Assembly (NCBI RefSeq): GCF_000003195.3
Contig: NC_012873.2
Coordinates: forward strand, 24,029,317 to 24,093,316
Source of the DNA: Sorghum bicolor
Lineage: Eukaryota; Streptophyta; Magnoliopsida; Poales; Poaceae
Direction of reading: 5' to 3'
Length of the DNA stretch: 64,000 nt
Position 1 is the first letter of the stretch. Each line of letters begins with the position of its first letter. Positions 13,035-23,533 of the stretch are shown here, one piece after another. A program made the translations under genes and the position numbers. The notes under the pieces are model-generated. The model was not told the origin of the DNA, ran no database searches, and was given only the letters and a program-made list of their open reading frames with translations.

Positions 13035-15541
13035 ATGCCGACGCATATTGGGCCGATAAAATTGCTGAAGTAATGAGGGAACAATTTGGGATAAAACCCA
13101 AAGTCAACACTTACTCTTATCGGACACCGTATCCTCCTGCATATGATTTGATCCCGCTTCCACATTGGTACAAGGTACCGGATTTTACCAAATTTTCCGG
13201 GCAGGACGATACGTCAACCATGGAGCATGTCAATAGGTTCATCATTCAATGCGGAGAAGCTGGTAACAGGGACGAATTGAGGGTTCGTCTATTTTCATCA
13301 TCATTATCTGGATCGGCCTTTACTTGGTTCACATCATTACCTCCCAACTCAGTGATTACTTGGGCTGATCTAGAGAAACAATTCCACAAATACTTCTTCT
13401 CCGGGGTTCATGAGAAGAAGATCACCGACTTGGTCAAGTTGAGACAGCGCAATGATGAATCAGTTGAAGGTTTCGTGCAGAGGATACGGGAAGTTAAGAA
13501 TAAATGCTACAGTCTGGTTCTAGATGATCGGCATCTAGCCGATTTGGCTTTCCAAGGTTTATTGCCACACATCAGGGATTAGTATGCTTCTCAGGAGTTT
13601 GAAAGCTTAAGTCATTTGGTGCAGAGGATTTCTGATCAAGACGTCAAGCCTTTCGAGCCCAAAAGAGCATGGAACAAGAAAGTATCATTTGTTGATGAAG
13701 CAACGAGCTCCGATTCCGATGAGGAACCAGTCATCGGCTTGGCAGAGTGGGTCAAAAACAAGAAGCCGATGTCTTGTCCTTTTGGGCAAAAAGAACCAGA
13801 GAAGTTCGCTTTCGACACCGCTAAGGCCGATAAGATATTTGATTTTCTACTCTAGGAAGGTCAGATCAAGCTGTCTTCTAATCACGTGATCCCATCGGCT
13901 GAGGAGTTGAAGAGGATGAGATATTGCAAGTGGCATAATGCAACTTCTCATGACACTAATGAATGCAAAGTTTTCAGACAGCAGCTGCAATCGGCAATAG
14001 AGTCTGGGAGGATTAAGTTTGACAGTTCCAAGACCCAGAAGCCGATGAAGATAGACCAACATCCTTTCCCGACAAACATGTTGGATGTCAAGGGGAAGGC
14101 CAAGGTCTTAACATCGGAAACAGCCGAGAAAAGTGCATCGGTAGATCCTCAGCATGAAGTTACTACTGCCGATGCAAAAAGTAAGGGTTTAGTCCAGGAA
14201 GGAACCAGTTCGGGTAGGCCCCCTCGGTCTGGTATCGTTATAACTCATAGAAGACCTCGAGAGAACTGGCAGCAACGGGAAAATCGGTATCGGCGCCAGC
14301 ATGAAGATTATCGACGGGAGGAAGAAAGACGCCGACAGGAGTGGAATCGGCATAGAGATCATTGGAACTGCCCGTTCTTCATCCATTGTTGGGAGGAAAA
14401 TATTAAGCTTCCTACTGTCAGAGACTGCCCTGAGTGCAATGGTTATGATCGATACGACAGGACTGATCGGCGTTATCATGATGACAATCGGCGATTTGAT
14501 GGGCCGATCAGAGGAAGAGCATCGGTTCATGATCGGCTGGGGGGCAGGCTTAGCGTGCACGATAGGCATGGTGATCATGTCCAATATTTTCCCAGGAACC
14601 AGGAAGAGCTCGAGGAGATGGCTAATGCGCGAGTTCCCGATGAGTTTATATTTTGCAGAGATGCTAACACGTATCGTATGGAGTCAAGGGAGAACCGACG
14701 CCCGGCAGTAAGGCAAAAGCCACTCCCTCCATGGTGTCCTGAAGGGTTGACCAAGACACAGAAAAGGAGATTGCAGCGTGAAAGACAAGAGGAGCTAAAC
14801 AAGGGCGAAAATTCTGGTCAGTCTGGAGATCAGCAGCAATCAGATCCTAAGAAGGGAGGTCCATCGGCAGGAGTTAACATGGTCTTTATGTTACCGATGG
14901 AGTTTCTTGCACCATCTAGTGATGATGAGTTGGAATTTTCCGATCAGATAGCTCAGCTGGCTCTGGATCCGATGACGGCTATCTTTGAGAAACCTGCCGA
15001 TGACGAGAGACAGCATCTCAAAGCTCTGTTCGTCAAAGGAAGGGTTGATGGGCAGCCAATGACCAAGATCCTAGTTGATGGTGGAGCTGCTATTAATATT
15101 ATGCCATATGCAGTATATCGGAAGCTTGGGAAAGGGGATCAGGACTTGACCAAGACCGATATGATGCTCAAGGATTTTGAAGGAAACGTGTCTCCAGTCA
15201 AAGGAGCAATATGTGTGGAGTTGACCATCGGCAGCAAAACCTTGCCAACAACTTTCTTCGTGATCAGTGGAAAGGGTGCTTATAACTTATTGTTGGGAAG
15301 AGATTGGATTCATGCCAATTGTTGCATCCCGTCTACAATGCACCAATGCCTGGTTCAGTGGGTAGGCAACAAAATTGAGATTGTCCCAGGAGATTCTTCT
15401 TATGTGATTGCATCAGCAGAGGCGGATACCTATGAGAGGACTAGGTGCATTTCAGGGGAAGTTTGGGAGAAGGATTTTCTCAAAGTTGCCGATTACGAGA
15501 TTCCACCGATCCAAGCAGTCGGTTCTGACGACGGTTTTTAA
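13035..15541 (+). pseudogene. Tat1 gag-protease (5' end lost to the Tek1 insertion)
   Basis: One frame runs from the Tek1 boundary to a TAA at 15539-15541. It starts inside the capsid (HWYKVPDFTKFSGQDD, FTWFTSLPP) and continues with a knuckle-like CKWHNATSHDTNEC (near 13927). A basic RE/RR-rich linker at 14220-14360 follows, then a protease with VDGGAAINIMP (near 15079) and LLLGRDWIHANCCIP. DGG in place of DTG/DSG is seen in Tat proteases. In-frame stops lie at 13580-13582 (TAG) and 13853-13855 (TAG, probably from CAG). The 5' end of gag lies to the left of Tek1 outside the window. Confidence 0.87.
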
Positions 15542-18500
15542 TGGATAGGTTCGCTGATGATGGAAAATTAGGCCAGGGATTCACATCGGCCGATGATTTG
15601 GTAGAAGTAGATATAGGTAGTGGTGATAAGCCTAGGCCTACTTTTATTAGTGCTAAGTTAAATCCTGAGTGTAAGCAGCAATTAACCAATTTGTTAAAGG
15701 AATATAAAGATTGCTTTGCTTGGGATTATACCGAGATGCCTGGTTTAGACCGATCAATTGTTGAACATCGGTTACCCATCAAGTCTGGATTTCGGCCACA
15801 TCAGCAGCCAGCTCGCCGATGTAATCCTAATATTCTACCTGATATTAAGGCCGAAATCACTAAGCTTATTGAAGCTAAGTTTATTCGGCAGTGTCGGTAT
15901 GCCGAATGGATTTCCAATGTCGTTCCGGTTTACAAGAAAAATGGGAAGCTTCGGGTGTGCATTGATTTCAGGAATCTCAATAAAGCTACGCCGATGGATG
16001 GATACCCAATGCCTGTTGCCGATCTGTTGGTTGACGCCGCTGCTGGTCATCGGGTCATCAGCTTTATGGACGGCAATGCAGGATACAATCAAATATTCAT
16101 GGCAAAGGAAGATATTCCAAAAACCGCATTTAGGTGTCCTGGTCATGTTGGGTTATTTGAATGGATAGTCATGACCTTTGGGTTGAAAAATGCTGGTGCT
16201 ACTTATCAAAGAGCCATGAATTTTATATTTCATGAGTTCATCGGCAAGCTGGTGGAAATCTATATTAATGATGTGGTGGTTAAGTCTGGGGATTTCTCAA
16301 AGCATCTTGCCGACTTACAAAAGGTGTTGGAGTGCACAAGGAAGCATGGGTTGAAGATGAATCCCAATAACTGTGCATTTGGTGTATCGGCAGGGCAGTT
16401 TCTTGGTTTCATGGTACATCAAAGGGGGATTGAAATTAGTCGAAGATCTATTGATGCCATCAATAAAATAGTGGCCCCTACCAACAAGACTGAGCTCCAG
16501 TCCTTGATCGGCAAGGTAAAGTTTATCAGGAGATTTATATCCAATCTGTCTGGTAAGATTCGTGCTTTCAGTCCTCTCCTTAAGTTGAAAGCTGATCAAG
16601 AGTTTATTTGGGGAAAAGAGCAGCAGTTGGCTTTGGATGAAATCAAGAAATATCTAGCGAATCCTCCAGTTCTAATTCCACCTCAGCAGGGAAAGCCCTT
16701 CAGATTGTATTTGTCTACCGACGGGGCGGTTATCGGTTCAGCTTTGATTCAAGAATTTGAAGGAAAAGAGCGTGTAATTTATTACTTAAGCAGGAGATTA
16801 ATTGATGCTGAGACCAGGTATTCGGCCATTCAGAAGTTATGCTTATGCTTATATTTTTCGTGTATTAAATTGAGGCACTATTTATTATCGGCCGAATGCA
16901 CTGTTGTTTGCAAAGATGATGTGGTCAAAAACATGCTATCTATGCCGATTATGAGTGGTAGGATCGGTAAATGGATTTTAGCACTGTCAGAGTTCGATCT
17001 GCGTTACGAATCGGCTAAGGCAGTTAAAGGACAGATTATGGCTGATTTTGTGACTCAGCATTACGGTGTAGTGGAGGCCTTGGAAATTGTGCCCTGGACA
17101 CTTTTTTTTGATGGATCTACATGTGACCGGGGGGCAGGAATCGGCACTGTATTAGTTTCCCCTAAGGGGAGGAAGTATGAATTTTCCTTGCCGATTGTTG
17201 CTAGATCGACAAATAATCAGGCTGAGTATCAGGGCTCTGATCAAGGGATTGGAGTTGTTAAGAGAAGTTCGTGCTGATGCTATTGAAATTTTTGGGGATT
17301 CTATGTTGGTTATAAATCAGTTGGCCGGGAGTTATGAATGCCGAAGTGAAGTTCTCATAACTCATTTCGAGAAAAGCATGCGGCTGTTGAAAGAATTCAA
17401 AGATTTCCGATTAGAGCATATTCCTCGATTGCATAATGAAGAGGCCAATCGGTTAGCTCAGCATGCCTCAGGATATCAGCCTATGATTAATGCAATATCG
17501 GTAAACGGTGCCGATGATTGGAGGAAGGAAATTATTGATTATCTAAAGGATCCATCCAAGAAAGTTGAAAGACGAGTTCGATTTCAAGCAACCAAATATG
17601 TGCTCCTCGAAGATGAATTGTATTATCGAACTATTGATGGAATTCTTCTCCGATGTTTGGGTGATGATGAAGCTAGGAGTTTGATGGGAGAGATCCATGA
17701 AGGGGTATGTGGAGCACATCAGTCGGCTTTCAAGATGAAATGGATGATTAGAAGGAATGGATATTTTTGGTCGACTATACTTGAGGATTGCTTTAAGTAT
17801 TTCAAGGGATGTCAAGGTTGTCAAAAGTTTGGTAACATTCAAAGAGCACCCGCATCGGCTATGAATCCTATTATCAAGCCTTGGCCGTTTCGGGGATGGG
17901 CTATCGATCTGATCGGCCAGATTTATCCACCATCTAGTAAGGGGCATAAGTTTATTTTGGTTGCCACTGATTATTTCACTAAATGGGTTGAAGCTATTCC
18001 TTTGAAGAAGGTTACCTCGGCCAATATGATTGATTTTGTGAAGGAACACATTATTTACCGATTTGGGATTCCTCAGACAATTACTACCGATCAGGGCACT
18101 ATGTTCACATCGGGGGAGTTTGATGAATTCGCAATCGGTATGGGGATTAAAGTGTTGAATTCTTCTCCTTATTATGCTCAAGCCAATGGGCAGGCCGAAG
18201 CATCTAACAAAGGGATTATCAAGCTTATTAAACGAAAGGTTGAAGAAAATCCTAAGCGGTGGCATGCATTGTTAAATGAAGCACTGTGGTCTTATCGGAT
18301 GGCTTGTCATGGATCAACCAAGGTGTCACCCTATCAATTGGTGTATGGACATGATGTAGTGTTGCCTTGGGAGATTAAGGCCGGATCCAGGCGATTATCT
18401 TTTCAAGATCGGTTAACCGCCGATGATTATGCTACTTTGATGACCGATGAGTTGGATGATCTAGCAGGGCATCGGTTAAAAGCTTTAATGAGTATAGAAG

Positions 18501-18775
18501 AAAATAAGAAGAGAGTTGCTAGATGGTATGATAAGAAAGTGAAGGCTAAGGAGTTTGTCGATGGGGATTTGGTATGGAAATTAATTTTGCCAGTCGGGAC
18601 TAAAAGTACGAAGTTTGGAAAGTGGTCTCCTAATTGGGAAGGTCCTTATCGGATAAGACGATCGGCTCCTGGTAATGCCTATATTCTTTAAACTCTCGAA
18701 GGAGTTGAATTTCCTAGAGCATTAAATGACAAATATTTAAAGAAGTACTACCCCAGCATATGGGTCGATGCATAA
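15541..18775 (+). pseudogene. Tat1 pol: RT, RNase H, archaeal-type RNase H, integrase
   Basis: Starts at an ATG overlapping the gag-protease stop (TAATG, 15539-15543) in a different frame. RT shows RVCIDFRNLNKATP and DGNAGYNQIF, but the active-site box is YINDVVV: codon 243 (16267-16269) is Asn where Asp is normal, so the copy should be RT-dead. The first RNase H (about 16680-17000) is followed by a second with FFDGSTCDRGAGIG and NNQAEYQ (17106-17230), the extra RNase H of the Tat lineage. An extra G near 17234 shifts the frame there. Integrase has GAHQ with GCQGCQ zinc ligands and catalytic AIDLIGQ, TTDQGT and GQAEASNK. A TAA at 18689-18691 precedes the last 28 codons. Confidence 0.9.
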
Positions 18776-18918
18776 AAGTTTAAATGCCGATAACACTCCT
18801 ATCGGCTGGATTCAAATGTTTGGGGGCTTAGTGTTTCAAAAGATGCCGATAACAGTCCTATCGGCTAGACTAAAGGCTGAGGAAGCAGGAAAGCACAGAT
18901 ATGATGCCGATGAAAACT
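18776..18918. other. Convergent spacer between pol and the antisense gene
   Basis: 143 bases between the pol stop and the antisense stop. It holds two near-copies of tgccgataaca-tcctatcggct (18785 and 18844), each a GCCGAT...ATCGGC inverted pair with about ten bases between. They could fold as small hairpins and might end either transcript (inference). Confidence 0.6.
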
Positions 18919-21900
18919 TTATGTGTTAAGCAGCGCCTGGATTGCTGATATAGCACGTAGCCGGATTTGGTTGGCTGCTTCTATCTCCTTAATGTCATCA
19001 TCGGCAGAACCCTCTATCGGCTTCAATTTCTTCTTCAGTTGAAGTGCCTTGCGACCATGAACGTTTCGCTCGTGCTCAAGGAGCTTGATGGTCTCTGGCA
19101 GTTGGCTCTCTTCCTGTTGAGCTTGGGATAAGGCGTCCTCCACTTCCTTGAGTTCTGCCAACAAGGATTCTCTTCTTGCCGATAGATCGGATATTTTCTG
19201 CTTCAGCGCGTCTCCTGAAGATCTCAGGATGCCGATGTTCTTGTGCTTCTCATCAGTCAAGAGCTTCTCTTTCCTCATTTCGTCGGAGAGTTGAGTCTGA
19301 GCAGCTCTATCGGCAGGACGCCGAGAAGCTCTCTGGTACTGCAGCTGGCGACTCTCCAAATGAGCGGCTTGGAAAAGGGTTTCTTCAACATCGGCTGGGA
19401 TTTGGCCTCTGAGAGTTCTGAACAGGGTCTTGGTAGGGTCGGAGTCGTCAACCAACTGCGCTGTGTCCTGGTGAAGGAGAGCTGACAATTCCTCCAGTCT
19501 GGTCCTGATCTCTGCCGATGTAATGCCAACTGTCTGAGAAGAGCTTGCCTCTTCGCCTTCTTCTTCAGAGAGATCGATGGCGAAGGAGAACAGGCTATCG
19601 GGAGAATCTTGTTCCTGGGAGGGAGAGCAAAGTTAGTTCATACTCAGAGAATCGGCAAATAATACTGGTAAAGGTTGGGTGGCTTACTTGTTTCAAGGCT
19701 ATTTCCTGCCTTTGTCTGAAAGATGCCAATGGAGATGCAGGTTGATCGGCTAAGGTTGCCGATGGGACGATATCAACTGAAAGAAGACAGAAAGGGTTAT
19801 GAGACTAAATAAGAATAAGTTTATCGGCAGAAGTATTGTTGAAATATGTTACCTGGAGGAGGAACAACAGTTGTCTGAATCGGGGGAACCGCCGATGATA
19901 TAATTGGACCTGCCGGGCCAGTTGTTTGTTCACCCACGTCGGCTGATGTACCTTCTGTTTGAGGTTCTTCCTGCTGGGGTTCTTCCATCTGTGGTGCTTC
20001 CTACATCGGTTGGGGAGATGGTGCTTGCTGTGTCTGAACTCCTGGAGAGGAAGGAGAGGACTCCACTGGAATTGGAGACACCGGAGGAGGAGGGGGACTT
20101 GCCACTTTCTGGCGCTTTGTTCCAGCCTTAGCACCTTTGGTGCCCTTTCTCTTTGGCTGGCTAGACTGGGGGGCATCGGCACTTTGGCGCTTGGCTTTTG
20201 CCGATGCACCGGTTTGCTGCAACAACGAAAAGGAGTTTATAAGCGCAGATGTAGCCGATATAAAGATGGTCAGTGTAAAAGAAAAAGATTTGACAAATTG
20301 CCTTGAAAGCCTGCGCCACAGTGGAAGCAGCTACCGTAGGTGATGTCTGAGCTCTCTTGGTGGTGACTTTCCTAAGGCGCACACCCCGATGCACGACGAA
20401 AGCCAGAGTGGGAGCATTGTGGCCGATTGAGGAGATCGGGCCTGATGGAAACAAGTCAATCAGCTTGCCACTCCTACTAACCGATGGGGGGATGTTGTCA
20501 ACCTGCAAAAAGAATACAAGGGTAAGCTACCGATGGAAATAGTATTGAAAAATGAAACATCGGCTTAAAATACTTACAGTGTCATCGGGGACTTCGTATT
20601 CGGGGTCGATCATGCCGCGGTATGAGAGGGCCGATCTGCAGAATAGATGCTCTTTCCATTCTGCCCACCATAGCTTGTATGCCTGAGTAATAAAGGCAGC
20701 TGGAACCCATTCTGACAGATCTACATCTGTATCGGCATTTGGTGGTAGTTGGGCTACTCGAATCCATTCAAGAAAGTTGGTGATGGGTTCTCTGGGTTTT
20801 ATCACATCGGCTTAAGGAAGTGCAATCGGCAACTGGCTGAAAGCTAGCTGACGGGCTAAGGCCGATGGATTGTAAAATTCGTAGGTTTGGGGAGAGGTTT
20901 TTGTGCTACCAAAGAAGTTCACTGGTATGGCTCTGCGAGTCACAATTGCCATCATCACCTCATTATCCCTGTCAAGAGCTTCATCAAATGGATTGAAGGT
21001 TAGAGGGAGCATGCTGTCTGGGTCATCATAAGCCAACCATGGTCGTTCATCTCTGGCCAATCCCTCATACAGAGTCTGGAAGATTCGGCCGATTTGATCT
21101 GGATTACTCCCTGAACCAGGTAGAACTATGGCAGCTTCGCCAAAGTTCAGGGGGGCACGTGTTGCCGATTCCTCTTCGTCCAACACATGATTTTCGGCTA
21201 TATCTCTTGGGAAATGCTGTGTGAACAAGTTGAAGTCAAGGCGCTTATGCAAGTGCAGATTGAGCCACATGTTAATAAACCACCAGGGACCTCCCAAGTT
21301 GCCGATAGACTGACCAAGCATGAGTTTCTGGGCTACCTGATGGAGAAGATGGTAAGCAGCGCCAAGCAAGTATCGGCCGAGAGGAAATTGACCACCGTTA
21401 GCCAGTCTCTCTGCTGCCGATAGATAGACGGAAGTCGGTCCTGCCGATCGACCACAGAATACGAACTTGTCCAGCCACATGTTCAGAAAGGTGGTTTGTT
21501 CCTTTATGGTGACAGGCCCCTTCCCACGGTACTTCTGAATGTACCCCAACCAACCGCCGATAGCGCGAGTCTCCACTTTGGCACTAGGAGCGGTATCAAA
21601 GAAGTGGGTGCTATCGGCAGAAGAGACGTCTAGACCAGTGAGCATAGCTACATCGGCAAGAGTGGGAGAAACAGGGCCGTGGCCAAAGACGAAAGCATTA
21701 AGGATATCTGACCAAAAATAAGACGTAGCTATCAACAGCGACTCGTTCTTGTGCATATCGGCAATAGATAGCCTGATGCATTGGGCTAGCTTCCTTTCAC
21801 CCCACTGGACTTCATTCGAATTGCTGACCCTCAAGAACCAGTCTTTCCACCCTACAGTAGGGCTGGGCCAAGAGCGAAAGGTGTCTTTCCATAGGTCTAA

Positions 21901-22186
21901 AGAAAAATTTTCGGCTCTAAAGGGAATCCTGTTGGTTTCTGCATTGATAAGGTCAGTTGGATCTGGATCCCCTAGAGGGCCGAGACATTGGAGGTGTGGT
22001 TGATCGGTGGGGATGACGATTTTGTTGGACAACTCCTAGTGTTTTGGGGAATAAAAAAAATAAAATACAAAGAAAAAAGAAAAGGAAGATATTCAGTAAG
22101 ATGAATCGCGGATGAACAGGAATACGAGAAGAATACAGGAGATGAGATGGAGATCTGACCTCAGGGACGACGAAGCCAATGGCCAT
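18919..22186 (-). pseudogene. Antisense six-exon gene in Tat1: plant mobile domain (PMD) protein with coiled coil
   Basis: Gene model on the minus strand. Exons: 22186-22160, 22035-20578, 20502-20302, 20216-19853, 19776-19688, 19614-18919 (2835 nt, 945 codons). Introns are 124, 75, 85, 76 and 73 nt with GT..AG ends, except intron 3, which has GC..AG (AAG/GCAATT). Exon phases fit throughout. The ATG at 22184-22186 (aagATGg context) is the first after a TATA box. Exon 2 resembles the aminotransferase-like plant mobile domain (SYFWSDILNAFVFGHGPVSP, LADVAMLTGLDV, GWLGYIQKY). Exons 3-4 are basic and Pro-rich with a possible NLS (QPKRKGTKGAKAGTKRQK). Exon 6 is a coiled coil (SDLSARRESLLAELKEVEDA). 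In-frame stops at 20812-20814 and 20001-20003, each one C-to-T step from Gln, make this copy a probable pseudogene. Function is unknown; cellular PMD proteins of Arabidopsis (MAIN, MAIL1) affect transposon silencing. Confidence 0.85.
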
Positions 22187-22337
22187 CTTGTCGTGAAGAG
22201 AATGTTTGAGGGCACCGGAGTTGATGAAGAGGAGTGCTTGTCGGAGGTCTTGAAGGTTGTGAATGGCGCCGCCGCTGGAAAAGTAAAAGTAGGGATGGTG
22301 AAATGATGTGATGGAGAAGGAGTACCCGAGAAGGAAC

Positions 22338-22345
22338 TATTTATA
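22338..22345 (-). promoter_or_regulatory. TATA box of the antisense PMD gene
   Basis: Minus strand TATAAATA (in CCTATAAATAG), 150 bases before the ATG at 22186, with no ATG in between. Transcription should start near 22310 and leave a C-rich leader of about 120 nt. It is placed where a plant core promoter should be and reads away from the Tat1 3' LTR. Confidence 0.72.
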
Positions 22346-22830
22346 GGATAAAACGGGCAAGGGCAAATCTGACTTATCTCTTTGCCGCATCCGAGAAACC
22401 CAAGGATGCTCAGGTAGATATGGTAACAGTTCGCACGGTAATCAAGGGATTGTGCAGGTGATTTGACGGGGAACGGTCATTACCTGGAGATATTTTACTG
22501 TGCGGGATCTTCTGGTCGGTCCATCGGCAGCATACTGTAACGGTCATATTGCCGATGGGCGGATAAAGTAAAGGTAGCCATTTGTATGAACGTCCTGATT
22601 AGTCCATCGGTATATCTTCGTAACGGTAATATTGCCGATGTGCGAATGAGAAGGAAGTGCCCGTTCAGGAAGTTGAGGATTTCTAGGAATCTGCAGGAGA
22701 ATAGGATCGGAGTTGTTTGGATTGAGGTTGTCAGTTACCAGATTAGGAGCATTAATTGCGGGAAAAGGCATCATTACTGCAGAAAATTTCGGAGCATTAA
22801 TAGTTTCATACTCCGAAATTGGGGGGCATG
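22346..22830. promoter_or_regulatory. Promoter-proximal region of the antisense gene and end of Tat1 internal region
   Basis: Non-coding. It contains an imperfect direct repeat with an 83-base period: 22519-22567 and 22602-22650 share gtccatcgg, gtaacggt and atattgccgatg. The polypurine tract AAATTGGGGGGCA (22816-22828) closes the region, immediately before the LTR. Confidence 0.65.
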
Positions 22831-23533
22831 TGTTGACACCGTTTTTGCGCACGTGTCCAGGAAGGCCGGATGAGATGACAGTATGTGGTTTACAGGATGA
22901 GTTGCCGATGAGGATGGTTGCCGATAAAGGAGAGGTTGGACGTGACTAAGTTTACAGGTGATGATGTGTCTGTGCCGATGACTATGATGAAGAGGTCTGC
23001 CGATGACCATGGCAAAAGAGTCTGCCGATGATACAGAGGGGGAGCCTGGAAGCTGCTGACCGGGTTGTGGAAGAGTTTCAATTTGTCACGAGGGATAGCT
23101 GAGTTATTTCCTTATTTGTTTAAGTCGTTTTGTATACGGATTCCGTGTAATTTGGAATTCGAATTCTGGTCGTGTTTAGTTATAGCTCTTTGAGAAGGGT
23201 ATAAATATTGACCCTAGGGCTTTGTAATGAGACATCTATCAATCAATCAAACACACGTTTTTACTCATATTCCAGCATCTACTTTTCGACGACTTCGTCA
23301 TACTTTTTTCCCTTTTATTACGAGTTCTTAGGAATTCGTCGATTTAAGCTCGGCGTGTTCTCAAGTTCCGCGTGAGTACCTCTTAGCCGTGACATCCGGG
23401 CGCATCGCTGTTGTCAGGACTAAAGTATTCGAGTTATCACCTTTGCCGATAGTAAGGTCAAATCGGCTGGCACGCCTTAACATTTGAATTGGGTATTAGC
23501 CCTTTGTGTTTGCAGATCAGTTTTGCATCAACA
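22831..23533 (+). repeat. Tat1 3' LTR, 703 bp
   Basis: Begins TGTTGACACCG at 22831, just after the polypurine tract, and ends TTTTGCATCAACA at 23533, giving matching TGTTG/CAACA ends. The U3 part holds five GCCGAT copies within about 120 bases (22903-23027). A TATA box TATAAATA lies at 23200-23207 with a plausible start about 30 bases on. The 5' LTR lies left of the window. Confidence 0.88.
23200..23207 (+). promoter_or_regulatory. Tat1 LTR TATA box
   Basis: TATAAATA in gaagggtataaatattgacc, about 370 bases into the LTR, on the sense strand of Tat1. Confidence 0.65.

Larger units (their letters stand above)
13035..23533 (+). mobile_element. Tat1: Tat/Grande-like Ty3/gypsy element with an antisense gene (5' part outside window)
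   Basis: Plus-strand element resuming to the right of Tek1. Order: gag (3' part), protease, RT, RNase H, second archaeal-type RNase H, integrase, then a gene on the opposite strand, a polypurine tract and a 703 bp 3' LTR. The dual RNase H and the antisense extra gene between integrase and the 3' LTR are hallmarks of the Tat lineage (Grande and its gene23 are known precedents). The right flank agtat (23534-23538) should be the target duplication, because the first bases of the interrupted Athila LTR are missing here. The hexamer GCCGAT/ATCGGC is extremely frequent throughout. Confidence 0.9.

Noticed and set aside
14189..14711. Opposite-strand and shifted-frame ORFs over the gag linker of Tat1
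   Set aside because: Shadows of the Arg/Glu-rich gag linker.
19904..21423. Plus-strand ORFs over the antisense gene
   Set aside because: The opposite strand holds a multi-exon frame with recognisable domains; these frames have none.
18919..22186. PMD gene as an ordinary host gene
   Set aside because: It lies between integrase and the polypurine tract/3' LTR of Tat1, shares the Tat1 hexamer bias, and antisense genes at this place are known in Tat elements.
22903..23027. GCCGAT cluster as a CRISPR-like or satellite array
   Set aside because: Spacing is irregular and the units do not repeat; it is a dispersed hexamer.
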